A DNA stretch of 64,000 nt from Solidesulfovibrio fructosivorans JJ] (GCF_000179555.1 NZ_AECZ01000014.1:51354-115353), one strand, 5' to 3'. Shown: positions 26,433-35,694, numbered from the stretch's first letter. The notes: generated from the sequence alone by a model not told the origin. Translations and numbers: made by a program.

Positions 26433-27155
26433 TTAATCCTCTCCTTTGACCACCGTGCCGACGGGCTCCCCGACCAGCACCCGCTTGAGGTTGCCCGGCG
26501 TGAACATGTTGAAGACCACGATGGGCAGCTTGTTGTCCATGGCCAGGCTGATCGCCGTGGTGTCCATGACGCGCAGCCGCTTTTCCAGCACGTCCATGTA
26601 GGTCAGGGTTTCGAATTTGACGGCGTCGGGGTGTTTGAGCGGGTCCTTGTCGTAGACGCCGTCGACTTTCGTTCCCTTGAGGATGGCCTCGGTTTTGAGC
26701 TCCATGGCCCGCAGCGCCGCGGCGGTGTCCGTGGTGAAGTACGGATTGCCGGTTCCGGCGGCGCAGATGACCACCCGTCCTTTTTCCAAATGCCGCAGAG
26801 CCCGGCGGCGGATGTAGGGCTCGCAGACCTCGCGCATGGTGATGGCCGACATGACGCGGGTGGACAGCCCTTGTTTCTCCAGGCCTTCCTGCACGGCCAG
26901 GGCGTTTAGGACCGTGGCCAGCATGCCCATGTAGTCCGCCGAGGCCCTGTCCATGCCGGCGGCCTGATCGGAGACGCCGCGAAAAATGTTGCCGCCGCCG
27001 ATGACCAGGGAAATCCTGGCTCCGGCCTCGGCCGCCTGGGCGATCTCCTGGCAGAAATTGGTGATGGTCTGGTTGTCGATCCCGAAGGGACGACCGCCGG
27101 CCAGCGCCTCGCCGCTTATCTTTAGCAAAACCTGGGAAAACCGCAAATTCGACAT
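26433..27155 (-). CDS. pyrH: UMP kinase
   Basis: This is a 240-residue amino-acid-kinase fold protein. The phosphate-binding [12 protein letters not shown] lies at residues 8-19, with [10 protein letters not shown], a [17 protein letters not shown] block and [15 protein letters not shown]. It converts UMP to UDP in pyrimidine nucleotide synthesis and is usually regulated by GTP and UTP. The start is ATG 27155 with GAGGGG upstream; a longer frame to 27230 lacks a ribosome binding site. It follows the tsf terminator but lies in the classic rpsB-tsf-pyrH-frr order. Confidence 0.96.
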   Translation of the reverse strand: MSNLRFSQVLLKISGEALAGGRPFGIDNQTITNFCQEIAQAAEAGARISLVIGGGNIFRGVSDQAAGMDRASADYMGMLATVLNALAVQEGLEKQGLSTRVMSAITMREVCEPYIRRRALRHLEKGRVVICAAGTGNPYFTTDTAAALRAMELKTEAILKGTKVDGVYDKDPLKHPDAVKFETLTYMDVLEKRLRVMDTTAISLAMDNKLPIVVFNMFTPGNLKRVLVGEPVGTVVKGED

Positions 27156-27228
27156 GGCGCCCCTCACTGGTTGCGGGAAGTATGGAGGGGAGGACCGAGC
27201 GTCCTGGACCTCCCCCGGACCGAATTGC

Positions 27229-27254
27229 AAAAAAAACGGGCCTTGCGGCCCGTT
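27229..27254 (-). terminator. Rho-independent terminator after tsf
   Basis: Read on the minus strand, an AACGGGCC/GGCCCGTT stem with a GCAA loop is followed by eight T residues. It lies 22 bases after the tsf stop and 74 bases before pyrH, and would separate rpsB-tsf from pyrH or cause partial read-through. Confidence 0.9.
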
Positions 27255-27275
27255 GTAACCTCGATGCGCATCCGC

Positions 27276-27881
27276 CTAGGCGGCGTCCTCGCCCAGGGCC
27301 ATGCGGCAGAATCGCCCGATCTGGACGTTTTCGCCAAGTACGCCGATCAGCTCGTTGAGCAGGTCCTTGATGACGACCTTGTCGTCCTTGATGAACGGCT
27401 GCTCGAGCAGACAGACTTCCTTGTAGTACTTCTTCATGCGTCCTTCGACGATCTTCTCGGCGATGGCTTCGGGCTTGCCCTCTTCCATGGCCTGGTGCTT
27501 GTAGATTTCCTTTTCCTTGGCCAAAAGCTCGGCCGGCACTTCCTCGGGGCCGAGGCACACCGGGTTGGTGGCGGCGATCTGCATGGCCACGTTTTTCGCG
27601 AACTCCTGGAAGCGCTCGGAGCGGGCCACGAAGTCGGTCTCGCACTTGATCTCGACCATGACGCCGAGCTTGCCGTTGGAGTGGATATAGGAACCGATCA
27701 TGCCCTCGGAGGTGGCGCGGCCGGCGCGCTTCTGGGCCTTGGCCAGGCCTTTCTCGCGCAGCCAGGCGACGGCTTTTTCCTCGTCGCCGGAGCACTCGCC
27801 CAGGGCTTTCTTGCAATCCATCATGCCCGCGCCGGTTTTGTCACGCAGGGCTTTCACGGAGCTGGCGGTAATATCGGCCAT
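27276..27881 (-). CDS. tsf: Translation elongation factor Ts
   Basis: This is a 201-residue protein. The N-terminal UBA-like domain (VKALRDKTGAGMMDCKKAL, residues 9-27) and the EF-Tu-contacting motif ETDFVAR (about 80-86) are present, followed by a single core subdomain and a C-terminal module. It recharges EF-Tu with GTP. It is shorter than the 283-residue Escherichia coli protein, matching the compact form found in many other bacteria. A GGAGG precedes the ATG. It is 12 bases downstream of rpsB. Confidence 0.96.
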   Translation of the reverse strand: MADITASSVKALRDKTGAGMMDCKKALGECSGDEEKAVAWLREKGLAKAQKRAGRATSEGMIGSYIHSNGKLGVMVEIKCETDFVARSERFQEFAKNVAMQIAATNPVCLGPEEVPAELLAKEKEIYKHQAMEEGKPEAIAEKIVEGRMKKYYKEVCLLEQPFIKDDKVVIKDLLNELIGVLGENVQIGRFCRMALGEDAA

Positions 27882-27893
27882 GAGACGGTCCTC

Positions 27894-28694
27894 CTACTCG
27901 GCAGTGGTTGCGGATTCGGTTTGCGCCGCCGCTTCGACGGCGGGGGCGGGCTCGGCCACGGCTTCGGGCTTTTCGTCCTTGTCCGGGGTCGGCTCCTCGT
28001 CCTTATCCTTGGTCTGGGCCGCGCCTTCGAGGCAAGCTTCGGCCACGGTGGAGGCAAAAAGCTTGATGGCGCGGATGGCGTCGTCGTTGCCGGGGATCAC
28101 GTAGTCGATGACGTCGGGGTCGCAGTTGGTGTCGACCACGGCCACAATGGGGATGCCGAGCTTGCGGCATTCCTGGACGGCGATCTCCTCGCGCTTGGGG
28201 TCGATGATGAAGGCGGCCTGGGGCAGCTTGTCCATGTCCTTGATGCCGCCGAGGTTGGCGTTGAGCTTTTCGACCTCGCGGCCCATCATCACGATTTCCT
28301 TCTTGGGAAAGCGCTTGATGGAGCCGTCGCCGAACATGCGCTCCAGGTTCTTCAGGCGATCGATGCTCTTCTTGATGGTCTGGAAGTTGGTGAGCATGCC
28401 GCCCATCCAACGGTTGGTGACGAAAAACTGGCCGGCGCGCTCGGCTTCCTTTTTCACGGATTCCTGGGCCTGGCGCTTGGTGCCGACGAAAACGACCTTG
28501 CCGCCGCCGGCCACGATGCCGGCCACGAAGTCGTGGGCCTTCTGGTACAGGCGCACGGTCTGCTGCAGGTCGATGATATGGATGCCGTTTCTGGCCCCGA
28601 AAATGAACGGGCGCATCTTGGGGTTCCAACGGCGGGTCTGGTGTCCGAAGTGGACGCCGGTCTCCAGAAGCTGCTTCATGGTGACGTAAGGCAT
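27894..28694 (-). CDS. rpsB: Small ribosomal subunit protein uS2
   Basis: This is a 266-residue protein. Family landmarks are [20 protein letters not shown] at the N-terminus, [31 protein letters not shown] and [14 protein letters not shown]. The C-terminal 40 residues form a Pro/Ala/Glu/Lys-rich tail ([20 protein letters not shown]) that is longer than in Escherichia coli and probably disordered. AAGGAG precedes the ATG at 28694. It is the first gene of rpsB-tsf. Confidence 0.97.
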   Translation of the reverse strand: MPYVTMKQLLETGVHFGHQTRRWNPKMRPFIFGARNGIHIIDLQQTVRLYQKAHDFVAGIVAGGGKVVFVGTKRQAQESVKKEAERAGQFFVTNRWMGGMLTNFQTIKKSIDRLKNLERMFGDGSIKRFPKKEIVMMGREVEKLNANLGGIKDMDKLPQAAFIIDPKREEIAVQECRKLGIPIVAVVDTNCDPDVIDYVIPGNDDAIRAIKLFASTVAEACLEGAAQTKDKDEEPTPDKDEKPEAVAEPAPAVEAAAQTESATTAE

Positions 28695-28791
28695 GGTTAC
28701 TCCTTGGGTTTTCCCTCCGCTTCGCCGGGGAGCGACCGGACCGCCCGGCACCCAGGGAACAGGCGAAGCGTGCGTGTTTGGTGAACGGGAG

Positions 28792-28820
28792 TTTGTAGTC
28801 ATCCTTTTTTAAAAAAGCAA
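28792..28820 (-). promoter_or_regulatory. Promoter of rpsB-tsf
   Basis: On the minus strand, TTGCTT (28820-28815), a 17-nt spacer and TACAAA (28797-28792) lie about 100 bases before rpsB. The -35 hexamer overlaps the U-tract of the upstream terminator. The ~95-nt leader could carry the uS2 autoregulatory site, which I cannot confirm by eye. Confidence 0.6.
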
Positions 28821-28847
28821 GCCCCACGATCCCGGGGATCGCGGCTT
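28803..28847 (-). terminator. Terminator of the plsC-rnj-FAH operon
   Basis: On the minus strand, an AAGCC...GATCCCCGGGATC...GGCTT stem-loop is followed by GCTTTTTT. It lies 47 bases after the FAH-family gene and abuts the rpsB promoter. Confidence 0.75.
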
Positions 28848-28893
28848 TCCCGGGCGGCGGGACGGGACGGCGGAGACGGGGTGCCCGGACGGG

Positions 28894-29667
28894 CTATTGC
28901 AGCGGCGCGGCCTCTTCCTCGGCCTTGGCGGCGTTTATGAGCACCCCCACCGCGTCGATCTCCACCCGGACCTCGTCGCCCGGGGCGAGCCGCCCCCCTC
29001 CGGACGGGGAGCCGGTCAGGATCACGTCGCCGGGGAGCAGGGTCATGATGGTGGAGATGAAGCTGACGAGCGCGTAGGGAGAGAGCACCATGTCGCCGGT
29101 CGAGGATTCCTGGATCACGGCGCCGTTGACCGTGGTGCGCAGCCACAGCTGCGTGGGGTCGGCCACGGCGGTCTCGATCCAGGGGCCGATGGGGGCGAAG
29201 GTGTCGAAGCCCTTGGCCCGGCCGAGCGGCTCGCCCGGGGCGAGGAAATCGCCGGCCGTGACGTCGTTGGCGCAGGAGTAGCCGAAAAGATGGCGCGGCA
29301 CGTCCTCGGGCGCGACGTTGCGGCAGCCCCGGCCAAGGATCATGGCCAGCTCCCCCCAGGCCTCCACACGGGACGTGGCCCGGGGCAGCATGATGGACTG
29401 GCCGTTGCCGATGACGGCCGTGGGGGGCTTCAGGAAAAGCATTGGCGCGTCGCCCGGCCCACGGCCGATCTCTTCCAGGCGGCTGCGGAAATTGCCCTGG
29501 GCGCACACCACCTTGGACGGGGCCACCGGCGCCAGCACCGAGACTTCCGTCAGCGGCAGCACCTCGGGCACGCCGAGGGTGCGGTCGAGGCAGCGCACGG
29601 CCCGCTCCTCCAGCAACAGCTGGGCGTAAAAGGTCGCCGCCCCCCGGCGCACCCGCAGCACTTTCAT
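28894..29667 (-). CDS. Fumarylacetoacetate hydrolase family protein
   Basis: This is a 257-residue protein with the FAH catalytic fold: VVCAQGNFRSRLEE (substrate entry), PMLFLKPPTAVIGNGQSI, metal-binding ExE-like residues in RVEAWGELAMILGRG, and GYSCANDVTAGDF and GDVILTGSPSGGG near the C-terminus. Members act on C-C bonds or decarboxylate small diketo or oxaloacetate-like acids; the specific substrate is not predictable. It is 15 bases downstream of the RNase J gene and is the last gene of that operon. Confidence 0.85.
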   Translation of the reverse strand: MKVLRVRRGAATFYAQLLLEERAVRCLDRTLGVPEVLPLTEVSVLAPVAPSKVVCAQGNFRSRLEEIGRGPGDAPMLFLKPPTAVIGNGQSIMLPRATSRVEAWGELAMILGRGCRNVAPEDVPRHLFGYSCANDVTAGDFLAPGEPLGRAKGFDTFAPIGPWIETAVADPTQLWLRTTVNGAVIQESSTGDMVLSPYALVSFISTIMTLLPGDVILTGSPSGGGRLAPGDEVRVEIDAVGVLINAAKAEEEAAPLQ

Positions 29668-29682
29668 ATCGCCATGCCCCGC

Positions 29683-31338
29683 CTACAAGGTGATGACCAG
29701 CGGCACCACCACCGGATCGCGTTCCAGCACCTTGCGGAAAAACCGGCGCAAGGCCGAACGGATGCGCTCCTTGAGCAGGTCCGACTGCCCCGGCGGCACG
29801 TTTTCGTAGATGTCCAGCACGATGCACTTGGCGTCTTCGAGCACGTGGCTGTAGTGCTGCTCGAAGACGAAGCCCTTGGACAGGATATTGGGACCGAACG
29901 TCAGTTCGCCGGTTTTCTCGTCCACCACCATGACCACGATGACCAGCCCCTCGCCGGCAAGAAGCTGGCGCTCCTTGAGCACGGTGACGCCCACGTCGCC
30001 GACGCCCTTGCCGTCGACGTAGATGTGCTCCACCGGAATCGGGTCCTCGAGCCGGATCAGCCCGTCGGAAAAGGTCACGGGCTGGCCGTCCTCGATGACC
30101 AGGGCCCGCTCCGGAGCCACGCCGCAGGAAACGCCGATGCGGGCGTGCTTGACCAGATGGCGGTATTCGCCGTGCACGGGGATGAAAAACTTCGGCGAAA
30201 CGGTCCGCAGCATCAGCCGCAGTTCCTCGGCGTGGGCATGGCCCGAGGCGTGGATGGCCTGGACGGACTCGTAAAGGACCTCGGCCCCGAGCTTGTAGAG
30301 ACGGTTTATGAGCCGGGTTATGGCCCTGACGTTGCCCGGGATGAAACGCGAGGACAGGATGACGGTGTCGCCCTTTTGCACCTTGATCTGGCGGTGCTCG
30401 CCATACGCCAGGCGCGACAGCGCCGAGAGCGGTTCGCCCTGGGAGCCGGTGACGAGCAGCACCACCTGGTTGTCGGGCAGGCTCGGCAGGTCGTCGAGGC
30501 TGGCCTCGGCCCCGGCCGGCACACGCAGGTGCCCGAGCTCCCGGGCGATCTCGATATTGGAAAAAAGGCTCTTGCCCGAGACCGCCACCTTGCGCCCCGA
30601 GGCGTGGGCCAGGTCGTAGATCTCCTGCATGCGCTGGATGTGGCTGGAAAAAAGCGTCACCACAATGCGCCCGGCCGCTTCCTTGAAAATGCCGGCCAGG
30701 GCGGATTTGATCTCCCGCTCGGCCAGGGCGAAGCCCTCGCGCTCGGCATTGGTGGAATCGGACAAAAGGAGCATGACGCCTTTTTCGGAAAAGGCCTTGA
30801 TGGCCGGCAGGTCGGTGGCGTGCCCGTCAAGCGGCGTGCGGTCGATCTTGAAGTCACCGGTGTGCACGATCCGCCCGGCCGGGGTCTCGATGCCGAGGCC
30901 GAAACCGCGCACAATGGAATGGCACACCGGGAAAAAGGTGACCTTGAAGTCGCCGAGCGTGATGGTCTGGCCACCCTCCACCGCCTCGAAGTGGGTGAAC
31001 TCCTTGAGGTTGTGCTCCTCAAGCTTTTTGGCGGCCAGGGCCAGGGTAAAAGACGACCCGTAGAGCGTGGCGTCGCACGAGCGCATAAGCCAGGGCAACG
31101 CCCCGATGTGGTCCTCGTGGCCGTGGGTGAGGATGATGCCCTTGAGCTTGTCCTTGTTGGCCAAAATGAAGTCGAAACGCGGGATGACCACGTCGATGCC
31201 GAACAGGGAGTCGTCGGGAAACATCAGGCCGCAATCCACGACAATCATGGACTCGCCGGACACCAGGGCCATGCAGTTGAGCCCGATTTCGCCGAGGCCG
31301 CCCAGCGGATAGAGCGTCACGGCGGGAGTGGAATTCAT
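29683..31338 (-). CDS. rnj: Ribonuclease J
   Basis: This 551-residue metallo-beta-lactamase/beta-CASP nuclease has the zinc motif THGHEDHIGALP near residue 75, further ligands in FPVCHSIVRGFG and VHTGDFKIDR, beta-CASP motifs including LLSDSTNAEREG and VTGSQGEPLSALSRLA, and HASGHAHAEEL. It combines endonuclease and 5'-3' exonuclease activity in RNA decay and maturation. RNase J alongside RNase R is typical of deltaproteobacteria. Its ATG overlaps the plsC stop by four bases. The 5' neighbour is plsC, the 3' neighbour the FAH gene. Confidence 0.92.
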   Translation of the reverse strand: MNSTPAVTLYPLGGLGEIGLNCMALVSGESMIVVDCGLMFPDDSLFGIDVVIPRFDFILANKDKLKGIILTHGHEDHIGALPWLMRSCDATLYGSSFTLALAAKKLEEHNLKEFTHFEAVEGGQTITLGDFKVTFFPVCHSIVRGFGLGIETPAGRIVHTGDFKIDRTPLDGHATDLPAIKAFSEKGVMLLLSDSTNAEREGFALAEREIKSALAGIFKEAAGRIVVTLFSSHIQRMQEIYDLAHASGRKVAVSGKSLFSNIEIARELGHLRVPAGAEASLDDLPSLPDNQVVLLVTGSQGEPLSALSRLAYGEHRQIKVQKGDTVILSSRFIPGNVRAITRLINRLYKLGAEVLYESVQAIHASGHAHAEELRLMLRTVSPKFFIPVHGEYRHLVKHARIGVSCGVAPERALVIEDGQPVTFSDGLIRLEDPIPVEHIYVDGKGVGDVGVTVLKERQLLAGEGLVIVVMVVDEKTGELTFGPNILSKGFVFEQHYSHVLEDAKCIVLDIYENVPPGQSDLLKERIRSALRRFFRKVLERDPVVVPLVITL

Positions 31339-32051
31339 TGTCGCATCTCCTGGTAGGCCCCGTTCATGCGGGCCCAAAGATCGTTTTTAAAGGCTTCACG
31401 CTCCTTAAGCGTGTATAAGGCATGGGGATCGAAAGGCGGCAGGGCGCGCACGGTCACTTCCCCCGGACGCGCCCGGCGGGCGTGTTTGGGCAGGACGCGC
31501 CCGGAGCCGGAAACGATGAGCGGGGCCACCTTGGCCTGGCACTTGAGCGCCACGATCATGCCGCCGGTCTTGAATTCGCCAAGGCGCGAATAATCCATGG
31601 ACCGCGTGCCCTCGGGAAAAACGAGCAGCCCCACCCCGCGCGAGACGAGCCCGACCGCCTCGGCGATGGCCTCCATGGCCTTGCGCCGGTTGGCCCGGTT
31701 GATGGCCACATGGCCCACCCGGCGCATGGCCGGCCCGAAAACCGGGATGGCAAACAGGCTTTCCTTGGCCAGAAACCGGAAATTGTACCCGGAAAGCGTG
31801 GCGAAAAGGATCGGGATATCCATATGGCTCTGGTGGTTGGCCATGAAAATGTACGTCTCGTTCGGGTCGAGGGCCGAAAGGTCGGCCGTGACGCGCACGC
31901 CGGAGCACCAGACGAGGCAGCGCGCCCACAGGCACTCGAGCCGGTGGGACAGGCGGGCGTCGGCCCCCACGCGGGCGAAGAGCCAGCACAGGGAGCTGAA
32001 AACGAGGGTCAGCGGCGCAAGGCAGGCCGTAAAAAAAAGCGATCGCATCAT
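31335..32051 (-). CDS. plsC: 1-acyl-sn-glycerol-3-phosphate acyltransferase
   Basis: This is a 238-residue membrane-associated acyltransferase. An N-terminal hydrophobic helix (about 3-25) precedes the catalytic NHQSHMD (H-x4-D motif, about residue 72), a FRFLAKESLF block, the glycerol-phosphate-binding FPEGTRS and the LIVSGSGRVLP strand. It makes phosphatidic acid for phospholipid synthesis. It is the first gene of a plsC-rnj-FAH operon with overlapping ends. Confidence 0.9.
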   Translation of the reverse strand: MMRSLFFTACLAPLTLVFSSLCWLFARVGADARLSHRLECLWARCLVWCSGVRVTADLSALDPNETYIFMANHQSHMDIPILFATLSGYNFRFLAKESLFAIPVFGPAMRRVGHVAINRANRRKAMEAIAEAVGLVSRGVGLLVFPEGTRSMDYSRLGEFKTGGMIVALKCQAKVAPLIVSGSGRVLPKHARRARPGEVTVRALPPFDPHALYTLKEREAFKNDLWARMNGAYQEMRQ

Positions 32052-32511
32052 GCTTGCATCATTCCGTGTTGACTGTGGCCCAGGCGGGCAAGGATGCCGG
32101 GCGGCATCCCGATACTAGGGGCGGCGGCGGAAAAAATCCAGCCTTCCCGCCGGAGCGCATGCCTTGCACCGGTTATTCTTTTTTGGCAACAGTTCCCTGA
32201 ACGTCGCCCTCCCGCGACGCAAGGAAGGCCCCAACCGTCATGATCACTTGCCAGGGCGACGCCCCAAACGCCAGCGGGTTCTTTTTCCACGGCAAGGCCT
32301 CGTGTTCCCGCGCCAAGCCCGGCGATCCGCAAGGCATGACGGCCCGGCCCAAGCGGGACGGACTGCTTTAACCCGCTAGTTATCCCCCTTTTTTTCAAAA
32401 AAGATTTTACATCGTCACAAAGAGGCGATACGGCAGACTTAAGTCCCAAGTTGCGCCGCGCGACGCAATGACGCTTCGTTGCGGCTCGGCCACTCCCGAG
32501 GAGGAGATCCC
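32052..32511. other. Divergent intergenic region
   Basis: These 460 bases lie between plsC and the CBM48 gene. There is one weak plus-strand reading frame (32240-32371, 43 codons) with a poorly spaced AAGGA, which I do not call. A poly-T/poly-A stretch near 32390-32403 may be a promoter upstream element for the CBM48 gene. Nothing else is recognised. Confidence 0.5.
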
Positions 32512-32820
32512 ATGTCGCTGAAGAAAAAGTTCCTGAAAAGCAAACCCGTTTGCAAGGTAACCTTCGTTTTGGCCAAGGAACAAGCCAAGGACGCCGGCAA
32601 CGTCAAGCTCGTCGGCGAGTTCAACGATTGGGAGATCGAGGCCACGCCCATGCGCCGGCAAAAGGACGGCTCCTTTTCCGTTACCCTTGACCTCCCGACC
32701 GGCCGCGAATACCAGTTCCGCTATCTGATCGATGGGGAGATCTGGATCAGCGACCCCGAATCGGACAAGCACGCCTTTTCCCCGTTCGGCGACTGCGAGA
32801 ATTCCGTCGTCATGGCCTAG
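32512..32820 (+). CDS. CBM48 (isoamylase N-terminal/AMPK-type glycogen-binding) domain protein
   Basis: This is a 102-residue cytoplasmic protein that is essentially one carbohydrate-binding module: basic start KKKFLKSKPVCKVTFVL, then VKLVGEFNDWEIEATPM, SFSVTLDLPTGREYQFRYLIDG and WISDPESDKH. This matches the beta-sandwich glycogen-binding domain of branching enzymes and the AMPK beta subunit. As a stand-alone module it may bind glycogen or a regulator. A GAGGAG ribosome binding site precedes the ATG. No glycogen gene is nearby. Confidence 0.8.
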   Translation: MSLKKKFLKSKPVCKVTFVLAKEQAKDAGNVKLVGEFNDWEIEATPMRRQKDGSFSVTLDLPTGREYQFRYLIDGEIWISDPESDKHAFSPFGDCENSVVMA

Positions 32821-33031
32821 GTTCACGCCAACGACCGTCCGCCCGGCCCGCGCCGTCCGTCCCGCCCCCTGCCGGGCCGGGCACGCGGAAAAAAACGGGA
32901 CTTTCGCCGATGCGGGACACGCCGGACCGTCATGACGCCGGCCGGAAGGGGCGCGCCCGGGGACGCGTGGGACGCGCCGCGTCCATGCGGGACGCCATAA
33001 CGCGAACCGCCGCCTTTCCCCGGACCGGACC

Positions 33032-34699
33032 ATGGCCGCCCGGATTAAAACCGTCTGCCTCATCCACTCGCACCTCGGGCCGGCCCTGACGCATCTGGGC
33101 GTGCGCGCGACGCGCCTCGACCCGCCCCGGGGCACGGCAAGCCTGCCGGAGCTTCTGGCCGGCCTGCCCGAACCGCCGGACTGCGTCATCCACCAGGAAA
33201 ATCTCGGCGCGAGGCTGGTGCTGACCGACCTCGCAAAGACGCCTTGCCCGGTCGTGTACTGGGCCCTTGATCCGCACCTCAATTTTTTCTGGCAACGCCA
33301 CTACGCCCGGGGCTTTTCCGCCGTGGCCACCACCCAGCCCCATTTGGCGAAGGCGTTTGCCGCCGCCGGCGCGCCGCACGCGGCCTGGGTGCCCTGGCAC
33401 GGCGCGCCCCGCCCCTTCGTGCCCCATGCCGACCGCGCCATGCCCCTGGCCTTCGTCGGCCGCGTCACCCCCCAGCGCCGGCGACGCCAATGGTTCGCCG
33501 AGCATATGGCCCGTTACGGACTCGTCATGCGCGACGACGTCCACGGCGAAGCCATGGCCGCCTTCTACGACGCCGCCCGGATCGTGCCCAACGAGTCCAT
33601 TGCCGGCGAAATCAACCTGCGCCTGTTCGAGGCCGCTTCCAGCGGTTGCCTGCCCGTGGCCGAACGCCGGCCCGAGGGCGTGGACACGCTTTTCGTCCCG
33701 GAGCGCGAGGCCTTCTATTATGATGATGTGCTGGAACTCGACGACCGCCTCCGTTTCGCCCTGACCCATCCGGACCTGACCGAGAAAATGGGCCGGGCCG
33801 CCCACGCCGCCGTGGCCGCCCGCCACCTGCCCCTCCACCGGGCGGCCGCCCTGCTCGAGCTGGCCGGCCGCTGCGCCGCCCCCCCGCGCGGCCCCGAGGC
33901 GGCCACGGCCGAAGCCCTCGCCCTCTACCACCTGCGCCGCTCCGGGCAGCTGGCCCTGGCCGGATCGATGATCTGGCAGCGCCTCGCCGCCGTTCCGGAC
34001 ACCCCGGAGGTCATGGCCGCCCGCATCCAGACGGTGCTCGGGGCCGGAGACCGAAACGCCGTGCTGGCCCTCATCGGCTTCTGCCTGGCCCGGCCGGCGC
34101 TGTCCGGGCATCCGCTGACGGCCACGGCCTGCTGTCTGGCCGCCTGCCGCCTGGACGCCCCGGGAGAGGCCCGCCTCGCCTACGTGGCCCAGGCCGGCCA
34201 CGGACGCCGGGACATCCCCCGCCTGTCCGGCCCACGCGACTACCTGCTCCACTTCGCCGGAGCCCTGGAGGCGGCCGGCTACGAAGCCGCGCCGGGCATG
34301 GTGTTCGACCCGACCCGCCATCTGCCGGAAAACGCCGTCCAATGCCTGGTGGCGGCCAAAGCCCTCGCCCCGGACGACCTGGAAATCGACCGACGCCTGG
34401 ACAGGCTGCTCGCGCGCCTGCCCGGCAGCGAACCCGAACGCGTGGCCCTCATGTCCAACCTCACCCTCCACCGCCCGGACGACTGGTCCCTCGGACTAAC
34501 CCTCGGCCTGGCCGACCTGGCCGCCTTCCGCCTGGGGCCGGGCCTGGAGGAAGTCGTCCTGGCCGCGGCCACGGCCGTGAAAACGGGACAGGAAAAACGT
34601 TTCGCCAGACGGCTGGCCCTGGCCGACCCGTCCGGCCGGCTGCGCGCGGTCCTGCGTTCCGTAACCGACGCCGCCCCCGCCGCAGCGCAAGAAAAATAA
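33032..34699 (+). CDS. Glycosyltransferase (CgeB/GT1-like) with long C-terminal extension
   Basis: This is a 555-residue protein. The N-terminal 290 residues resemble CgeB-like GT-B glycosyltransferases: VVYWALDPHLNFFWQRHYA, a PLAFVGRVTPQRRRRQWF nucleotide-sugar loop, and the donor-binding block SIAGEINLRLFEAASSGCLP with Glu/Phe residues. The C-terminal 260 residues are Ala/Leu-rich helical repeats (TPR-like; ARIQTVLGAGDRNAVLALIG). Acceptor and sugar are unknown. No glycan genes are directly adjacent; the window's glycan cluster starts 2 kb downstream, and a flagellin or surface glycan role is only possible. Confidence 0.75.
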   Translation: MAARIKTVCLIHSHLGPALTHLGVRATRLDPPRGTASLPELLAGLPEPPDCVIHQENLGARLVLTDLAKTPCPVVYWALDPHLNFFWQRHYARGFSAVATTQPHLAKAFAAAGAPHAAWVPWHGAPRPFVPHADRAMPLAFVGRVTPQRRRRQWFAEHMARYGLVMRDDVHGEAMAAFYDAARIVPNESIAGEINLRLFEAASSGCLPVAERRPEGVDTLFVPEREAFYYDDVLELDDRLRFALTHPDLTEKMGRAAHAAVAARHLPLHRAAALLELAGRCAAPPRGPEAATAEALALYHLRRSGQLALAGSMIWQRLAAVPDTPEVMAARIQTVLGAGDRNAVLALIGFCLARPALSGHPLTATACCLAACRLDAPGEARLAYVAQAGHGRRDIPRLSGPRDYLLHFAGALEAAGYEAAPGMVFDPTRHLPENAVQCLVAAKALAPDDLEIDRRLDRLLARLPGSEPERVALMSNLTLHRPDDWSLGLTLGLADLAAFRLGPGLEEVVLAAATAVKTGQEKRFARRLALADPSGRLRAVLRSVTDAAPAAAQEK

Positions 34700-34799
34700 T
34701 CCCGCGCCCGTCCCCTTGACGACCGGGGAACCGCTGGCTACAGGCATACTATAAGCGGTATCGACAGCCGGCCGGACAGGTCGGCAAGGAGAGGACGCC

Positions 34800-35096
34800 A
34801 TGAGCGCGATCAACTATTCCAGCGCGATGGGGGCGGAAGCCTCCTACGGCATCGTGTCCAAGACGCTGGACACCATGAACAACACCGGTTCCTCATCCTT
34901 CACCTCCTTTGCGCCGACCGACAAACAAACCTTCGGCGCGGCCGTGGTGAGCAAGACGCTGGACTACATGAACAGCGGCGGGGCGGGCTCCCACGCGTCC
35001 ATGACCAACGACATGAGCCAGACCTACCAGTTTTCCAAGGACGTGCTCGGGGCCTACACCTCGGGCATCGGCTCTCTGGCCGACGCCAACGCGTAA
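34800..35096 (+). CDS. Small protein with a C-terminal LGAYTSGIGSLADANA motif
   Basis: This 98-residue Ser/Thr/Gly-rich protein has an internal repeat: SYGIVSKTLDTMNNTGSS and AAVVSKTLDYMNSGGAGS. There is no signal peptide or membrane segment. The C-terminal 18 residues are shared with the next gene. The SKTLDxMN repeats recall small motility-associated proteins (YjfB-type) of flagellated bacteria, but this is weak. The ATG at 34800 has AAGGAG upstream. It is followed 26 bases after its stop by an A-type hairpin. Confidence 0.6.
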   Translation: MSAINYSSAMGAEASYGIVSKTLDTMNNTGSSSFTSFAPTDKQTFGAAVVSKTLDYMNSGGAGSHASMTNDMSQTYQFSKDVLGAYTSGIGSLADANA

Positions 35097-35122
35097 GAGA
35101 TAAAAGAAGAAGGGAAAAAGGT

Positions 35123-35165
35123 GCGAGAGGAAAAGCCCTTTGCAAAAGGGTTCTTCCCGTTCGTG
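35123..35165. repeat. A-type hairpin, lone copy
   Basis: This is an imperfect A hairpin (GCGAGAGG ... AGCCCTTTGCAAAAGGGTT ... TTCGTGC). It follows the first twin small gene and is itself part of what is duplicated with the second twin. Confidence 0.7.
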
Positions 35166-35287
35166 CCCTCCCCTTCCCAAACGTTTCATCAGGCAACTGT
35201 GGCGGCACGGCCACGCGGTCCGCGGGTTGCGGCCCACGAGACGACGATCGCCAGCGCCGGCTTTACGGACGGCAGCCCAAGGAGACC

Positions 35288-35488
35288 ATGATGGACGATT
35301 TTCCCCGCATTACCATCATGGGGTCGGAAGCCGGCTACAGCCTTATGACCCAGACCCTCGACCACGTGGCGGACTTACGGTCCTTCGCCGTCCCCAGCTA
35401 CGCGTCGGGGCCGGATGGTCTCCCGTCCAAGGATGCGCTGGGAGCCTACGCCTCGGGCATCGGCTCCCTGGCCGACGCCAACGCGTAG
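35288..35488 (+). CDS. Paralogue of the upstream small protein (twin)
   Basis: This is a 66-residue protein whose last 18 residues (DALGAYASGIGSLADANA) match the preceding gene's end in protein and nearly in DNA, while the N-terminal part has diverged but keeps a VSKTLDYMN-like YSLMTQTLDHVADL. AAGGAGACC precedes the ATG. It is followed by another A hairpin, so gene plus hairpin form a tandem duplicate. Function is unknown; the conserved tail is probably the functional or docking element. Confidence 0.6.
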   Translation: MMDDFPRITIMGSEAGYSLMTQTLDHVADLRSFAVPSYASGPDGLPSKDALGAYASGIGSLADANA

Positions 35489-35514
35489 GCGATAAGAGAA
35501 GAGGGGAAAGAGAT

Positions 35515-35555
35515 GCGAGAGGGGAAACCCTTTGAAAAGGGTTCTCCCCTCTCGC
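35515..35555. repeat. A-type hairpin, lone copy
   Basis: GCGAGAGGGGAAACCCTTT is paired with its complement; the hairpin arms match copy 1 at 1583-1624 almost base for base, followed by the same GCTCTCCCCTTCC flank. It lies 26 bases after the second twin small gene. Confidence 0.75.
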
Positions 35556-35694
35556 GCTCTCCCCTTCCTTAACTTTTTAATGGGTTGTGGAACGGCACCT
35601 CCTCAGCGGGATGCGCCAGGCGTCCGGCGTTGCCGCCGCGCCCATTTCCCGATAGGCATCTTCCCAATTCCCGTATATCCCCCAAACCCTTTAT

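Noticed and set aside
32240..32371. 43-codon plus-strand reading frame in the plsC-CBM48 intergenic region
   Set aside because: AAGGA lies 14 bases upstream, the product is Arg/Pro-rich like shadow frames, and no family or neighbour supports it.
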